A DNA stretch of 64,000 bases, from the NCBI RefSeq assembly GCF_033568475.1, contig NW_027331833.1, positions 3,162,001 to 3,226,000 on the forward strand. Direction: 5' to 3'. The position numbers and the translations under genes are program-made. Below, piece by piece: positions 59,889-64,000 of this stretch (position 1 is the first letter of the stretch; each line of letters opens with the position of its first letter). Under the pieces are notes generated by a model that saw nothing but the letters and a program-made list of their open reading frames with translations, did not search any database and was not told where the DNA came from. This DNA comes from Henckelia pumila (lineage: Eukaryota > Streptophyta > Magnoliopsida > Lamiales > Gesneriaceae).

Positions 59889-60663
59889 ATTTCAGTATAC
59901 GTTTCGCGGCCTTTAAGAGAGTAACTTTTGGGTTAGACTGGTATCTAACACACAAACAAACACTATACATGATATTAGGTCTAGTAGCACTTAAATATAA
60001 AAGACTACTAATCATGCTTCTGTAAAAGGTGTTGTCAACACCTTCGGTAACATCCTCCCTAGACAGTTTTTCATTAGACCTCATATGTGTGCACATGCGT
60101 TTAGTGTTGTCATTCAGGAACTTTTTCACAAGATTTTTAGCATACTTTCTTTGACATAGAAATATACCATCATGCATTTGTTTCACTCGCAATCCCAAAA
60201 AATAAGTTAACTCACCAACCATGCTCATTTTAAATATAGAAGGCATGCACTTCATAAAATCATCAACAAGTTTATCATTTGAAGCACAAAAGATTATATC
60301 ATCTACATAAATTTGGCAAATTAAGATATTACCTTGAGACTTTTGCACAAATAAAGTTTTATCAACTTCACCTCTTTTGAAGCCAATATTGAGCAAGTAC
60401 TCGGTTAGTCTTCCATACCATGCACGTGGTGTTTGCTTCAATCCATACAATGCGTTTTTCAACTTATACATATAATCAAGATGATTTGGATCCTCAAACC
60501 CTTTAGGTTGTTTCAAATAAACTTCTTCATTTAGGATCCCATTCAAAAAGGAACTTTTTACATCCATTTGAAAAATTTTCATTCCCATGTTACATGAAAT
60601 AGCAAGCAAAAGTCGGACTGACTCAATGCGGGCTACAGGAGCAAAGGTTTCATCAAAATCCAC
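59848..60663 (-). pseudogene. SIRE reverse transcriptase domain
   Basis: Frame with MDVKSSFLNG, YGLKQTPRAWY, IYVDDIIF and YFLGLRVKQ. It is separated from the upstream part by a single in-frame TAA near 60683-60687, where family members have Gln (ARLVA-Q-GYTHV). One of the palindromic motifs is coded here as EDVTEGVDNT. Confidence 0.9.
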
Positions 60664-60684
60664 CCCTTCAACATGTGTATACCC

Positions 60685-61728
60685 TTAAGCTACCAACCTA
60701 GCTTTATTTTTAATGATGTTTCCAGACTCATCTGTTTTATTTTTGAAAATCCACTTAGTTCCTATGACATTACCATGAGCAGGACACGGTACCAAGTACC
60801 AAACATCATTCCTAACAAATTTTTCTAACTCTTCATGCATAGCATTGACCCAAAATTCATCTTTTAAAGATTTTTCAACCTTGTTGGGTTCAATGTTTGA
60901 CACGAAACAATAAAATCTTATCTGAGAATACGTAGAGCTCATGCACATTAAACCTGCCATCTTTCGATAATCCACTTTCTCTTTCCTTCGAGTTTGCATG
61001 TTTCCATGTACATCTCCAATGACTTGTGAGGTTGGATGATTCTTCTGAATTTTGCTTGGAATATTCTTTCCAACTTCATTCACCCCACTGTCCTCATCAG
61101 TATTGTCATCAGTAGGTTTCTCAACTTTTGTTTCTGGAATTTCTGCAGGAGGTGTTGTCGGAGGTGTTGTAACACCTTGGACAACATCTAAATTTCCAGA
61201 ATTATCAAGCAGATCATCAACTTCATCCTCAACTGTTTTCTTCTTTAGATCTGCAAAATCATCAAATACAACATTAATTGACTCAAAAATAGTCCTACTT
61301 CTTAAGTTATACATCCTATAGGCTTGACTATTTGATGAATATCCCAAGAATATACACTTATCGCTCTTTGCATCAAACTTAGCAAGATGATCCCTATCAT
61401 TCAAAACGTGACATAGACATCCAAAAACATGAAAATATTTAAGATTTGGCCTCTTTCCCATGAGAATTTCATAGGATGTCATAGTAGTACCATTTCTCAA
61501 ATAAACTCTATTTGAAATATAACATGCAGTATTCAAGGCTTCAGCCCAAAAACGTTTTGAAATATTTTTCGAACTTAACATCACTCTTAACATTTCTTGC
61601 AAAGTTCTTTTTTTTTTTCTTTCAGCAATTCCATTTTGTTGTGGAGTTTTAGGAGCAGAAAATTCATGAGAAATACCTTTCTTATCACACAAACTGCAAA
61701 AAAAAAGAGTTTTTGAACTCCTTACCAT
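60685..61728 (-). pseudogene. SIRE integrase C-terminal part and RT N-terminal part
   Basis: Starts after a frameshift in a T-rich run near 61690. It has TPQQNGIAERK (catalytic Glu region), the usual GCLCHVLNDRDHL...FLGYSSNSQAYR stretch, a linker with the palindromic motif coded as DVVQGVTTPPTTPP, then the start of RT (ALHEEL-type and IGTKWIFKNK). Confidence 0.88.
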
Positions 61729-62068
61729 GATTAGTACGAATCCTGATTACCTTCAGAATGTGGAGATTCGAAATCTTAGTGAGCAGTTTCTTGAAGACAT
61801 CAAATGTGACTGATTTTTCTCTCAAAAAGTTTACCAAGTATATCGTGAAAAATCATCCACACAAACAAAAGACTATTTCTTACCACCAAAGCTTTCAACA
61901 TCCATTTGACCCATCAAGTCCATATGTACAACAAGCTCAAGGCAGCGTGTTGTCACAGATGTTGGCAACACCTCGTATGACACCCTAGTCTACTTTTCTT
62001 TTTGACAAGCTTCACATACAAATGGAACACCTGGTTTTAAATTTTGCATACCTCTAACAACATCTAAC
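61729..62068 (-). pseudogene. SIRE integrase N-terminal and core, degenerate
   Basis: Minus-strand translation shows VCEACQKEK, LVVHMDLMGQM and VDDFSRYTW with several stops between. The conserved RTDHG motif reads RTNHGKEF, an Asp to Asn change at the second catalytic residue. No protein can be made from this part. Confidence 0.78.
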
Positions 62069-62287
62069 TTACTCAAGTTCTTTAGGGTCTTGAGTGAGAA
62101 ACTTCTTGGAACCTGTCATATGACGTGAGCTACCGCTATCAAAGTACCAAACACCTGAAATATTAGTTCTCAATGCAGTATAAATCATATAACATTGAAT
62201 ATCAGCTTTTGGTATCCAAACTTTTCTTATAGTAGATCTGTTTCTGTAGATGTTGTGGAAGGGTGTGGGCAAAACCTTAGGCAACAC
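62069..62287 (-). pseudogene. SIRE protease
   Basis: WYFDSGSSRHMTG carries the catalytic DSG. The frame is open only over 72 codons and ends near the integrase junction. Its upstream end is formed by the palindromic motif (VLPKVLPTPFHN). Confidence 0.82.
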
Positions 62288-62302
62288 CTTTGGTGCAGAT
62301 CT

Positions 62303-63024
62303 CTATCTGTAGTCATCTTGCAGCTTGAAACAGTATGGTTTGATATGACCAGGTCTATGACAGTAGTGACAAATGTACTTACCTTTCCTTCTAGGTTTTG
62401 TAGGAACATTAGGCTGTGGCTTTGGTTTTGGAGGATTAGTTGGTGTGGCCTTTTTGGTTGATCTTACAGTACAGCTTCTTTTTTTGACAAACACAAGGCC
62501 TTTTGAACTTTCACCAACCTCAAATGTACTATTTTCAAAACCTAAATCAGCCGTACCATCTCTTCCCATCATGAATAGTGAATCAAGCTTGGTAGTGCTT
62601 GAATTAAATTTGGCCAAAGTAGCTTTTGCTTTTCCCAGTTCTTCTTTTACTTGACTCAACTCCATGTCTTTCTTACTCAGCATAACTTCAAGCCTTCACA
62701 CATCATCCTTTAGATCAAAATTTTCTTTTGAAAGCATGGTATTCATCTTATTTCTTTCAATCCAGTCAGTATGTAGTTCTTCAAACATCATCCGAGCTTC
62801 TTCCATGGATATTATATCATCACCTGAATCATTATTACACACATTATCAGTAATCGAAGAATTTAAGAAGATTGACCTTTGGGAGGTGTTACGACCAGGT
62901 GTGGCAACACCTGCGGTAACACCTAAAGGATTGACTTGAAACTTCTTTTTGCTTTCCAGTAGGGCAGATAAGGCAGTGTGGCTTTCTTCATCTTCCCGTT
63001 CTTTTTCTTCAGACTCTTCATCAC
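62303..63024 (-). pseudogene. SIRE gag, C-terminal half with second zinc knuckle
   Basis: From about 63000 the minus strand encodes an acidic stretch, then MEEARMMFEELHTDWIERN, interrupted by TGA near 62699-62701, then a coiled coil and the zinc knuckle CHYCHRPGHIKPYC at about 62340-62381. A palindromic-motif copy is coded as NPLGVTAGVATPG. Confidence 0.8.
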
Positions 63025-64000
63025 TTAAAGAGTATTCATACCTTTCCTAAGCATGTTAGCACACTCATTTGCATAATGTCCAAAGACTTGACAAACATGA
63101 CATTGTACCGTGTCTAACTTCTTTGGAACTAACTTCTTCTTCCCTTCCATCATTAGTCGAGGCTTAGGAGTATCAGTAGGTATTCTTGGTAACTGTTCTG
63201 GTTCAGTAATTCTCAAAGGCTTGTTTGAGAACATTGGAGCCTTGAGTTTTTGATCCGTCTTTCTGGTTTCTTTCATCTTCTTCAGATATTCATTGAATTT
63301 CCTAGTCATGAGAGAGATCGAATCATCCTCTAAATCAGACTGATGAAATTCTTGGTGGAATTGAACATACTCCTCGTATGAGGGCTTTGAAGCTTGAAGA
63401 GCTATTGATTTTCCTTTATCCTTCTCTTGTGCTGTAAGGTTCATCTCAAAAACTTGAAGGATACTAATCAGTTCAGTCATCTTCATCTTTGAGGTGTTTT
63501 TTACTTCCTCAAGCGCCCAAATCTTTCCATTGAATCTATTTGGCAAAGATCGAAGAACCTTGTTCACCATACTTTCACTAGCAAAGGTCCTCCAAGAGCA
63601 TGTGCCTCTGTAGCTATCTCCCTAAGTCTCTTATCATAACCAGCAATAGTCTCATTCTCATCCATCCTGATATTTTCAAATTTTGTGTTTAGTAATCTCA
63701 GTCTTGTTCTTCTTACACTATCCGATCTTTCACAGTGTTCTTGAAGAGCTTTCCACGCATCCTTAGCAACGATGCAGTCAGCTATGAGTCCAAACATTCT
63801 CATATCCACAGATGAAAAAATTGCATTGATTGCTTTAGCATTATAGCTTGAACTTTGTGTTTCCTCGGCGGTCCAAGTTGCTTTTGGCTTGAGAATATAT
63901 TCTCCTTCTGGATCTAACATCTTTGGAGGAGTCCAACCAGTCAGAATGCTTTGCCAAGCACGAACATCCATTACTTTTATAGTATAGCGCATCCTTGTCT
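63025..64000 (-). pseudogene. SIRE gag, N-terminal half (runs off the window)
   Basis: Two frames joined by a shift near 63565-63580: the right frame (WTAEETQSSSYNAKAINAI, ending ALGGPLLVKVW) and the left frame (MVNKVLRSLPNRFNGKIWA). The first zinc knuckle CHVCQVFGHYANEC lies at about 63061-63102. The start of gag is at or beyond the right edge. Confidence 0.88.

Larger units (their letters stand above)
58856..62925. repeat. Seven dispersed copies of an approximately 30-44-bp palindromic motif in the SIRE element
   Basis: Copies at about 58856-58899, 59316-59359, 60027-60057, 61149-61190, 61945-61987, 62248-62291 and 62883-62925. The core is GGTGTTGGCAACACC or a near form, usually flanked by GTGTTGTC on one side and GACAACA on the other, so the whole is an imperfect palindrome. 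Copies lie in gag, protease, integrase, RT and after the last stop, and are read in different frames (EGVDNT in RT, KVLPTP in protease). Confidence 0.85.
58739..64000 (-). mobile_element. Ty1/copia element, SIRE type, decayed, running off the right edge
   Basis: Minus-strand order gag, protease, integrase, RT, RNase H, as in copia elements. The RT and the long gag with two zinc knuckles point to SIRE/Maximus. It has several frameshifts and stops. No LTR of its own can be marked: the 5' LTR would lie right of 64000, and the left part (58739-59366) shows no matching terminal repeat. Confidence 0.85.

Noticed and set aside
1..64000. CRISPR arrays, tRNA or rRNA genes, bacterial systems
   Set aside because: No regularly spaced repeats with unique spacers, no tRNA cloverleaf or rRNA sequence noticed; the tRNA-like words seen are retrotransposon primer sites.

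Overview
The window is nuclear DNA of a flowering plant, very likely a eudicot. The evidence is two intron-rich plant genes (an ACR4-type four-ACT-domain protein and a CYP749A-like cytochrome P450), AT-rich intergenic DNA with long (TA)n tracts, and several lineages of plant LTR retrotransposons nested in one another. No rRNA, tRNA, CRISPR or bacterial-type operon was found. The species cannot be named from sequence alone.

Layout. 1-955: AT-rich DNA with half of a dispersed inverted repeat. 956-1116: a MITE with 9-bp target duplications. 1167-10010: a complete, young Ty3/gypsy chromovirus of Tekay/Del type on the minus strand. It has a 5-bp target duplication, an uninterrupted 1490-aa gag-pol frame, an extra coiled-coil ORF before gag, and a 398-bp tandem duplication in the 3' LTR only. 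10.0-20.0 kb: intergenic DNA with at least one hAT-type MITE and other terminal-inverted-repeat elements. 20691-22555 (+): ACR4-like gene, seven coding exons, 438 codons, intact. 22.6-25.2 kb: intergenic DNA with a second hAT-type element. 26995-29311 (-): CYP749A-like P450, five exons, 514 codons, intact; a solo LTR sits just beyond its 3' end. 31012 to about 47.95 kb: a decayed Tat-lineage Ty3/gypsy element on the plus strand. Its 3' antisense coiled-coil gene is split by a second, inactive Tekay element (38093-47743). 48-52.4 kb: AT-rich repeats, another inverted repeat and a second MITE of the 956-1116 family. 52381-54830: partial duplicate of the P450 locus (exons 4-5 only). 55.87-57.81 kb (-): an Athila LTR with a short internal region lacking gag-pol. 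It is inserted in the gag of a second Tat element (57812-58738, -), which lies against a decayed SIRE-type Ty1/copia element running off the right edge (to 64000, -).

Relations. The two host genes are not obviously linked in function. ACR proteins are putative amino-acid sensors; CYP749A enzymes are ER-anchored mono-oxygenases whose substrates are mostly unknown. The rest is retrotransposon history. Nesting gives relative ages: the P450 duplication predates the solo LTR (the duplicate keeps the empty site), the Tat element predates the Tekay element inside it, and the minus-strand Tat fragment predates the Athila LTR inside it.

The observations I rate highest are: (1) a palindromic motif around GGTGTTGGCAACACC present seven times in the SIRE element, read in more than one frame; (2) the pre-gag coiled-coil ORF in the intact Tekay element; (3) the antisense coiled-coil gene of the Tat element, apparently with an intron, interrupted by the Tekay insertion; (4) three evenly spaced 36-nt hairpins in each LTR of the second Tekay element; and (5) a tract of about 600 bp with no difference between the two P450 copies, inside an otherwise diverged duplication. 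None looks like a dedicated new host system; they are mainly transposon-biology leads.
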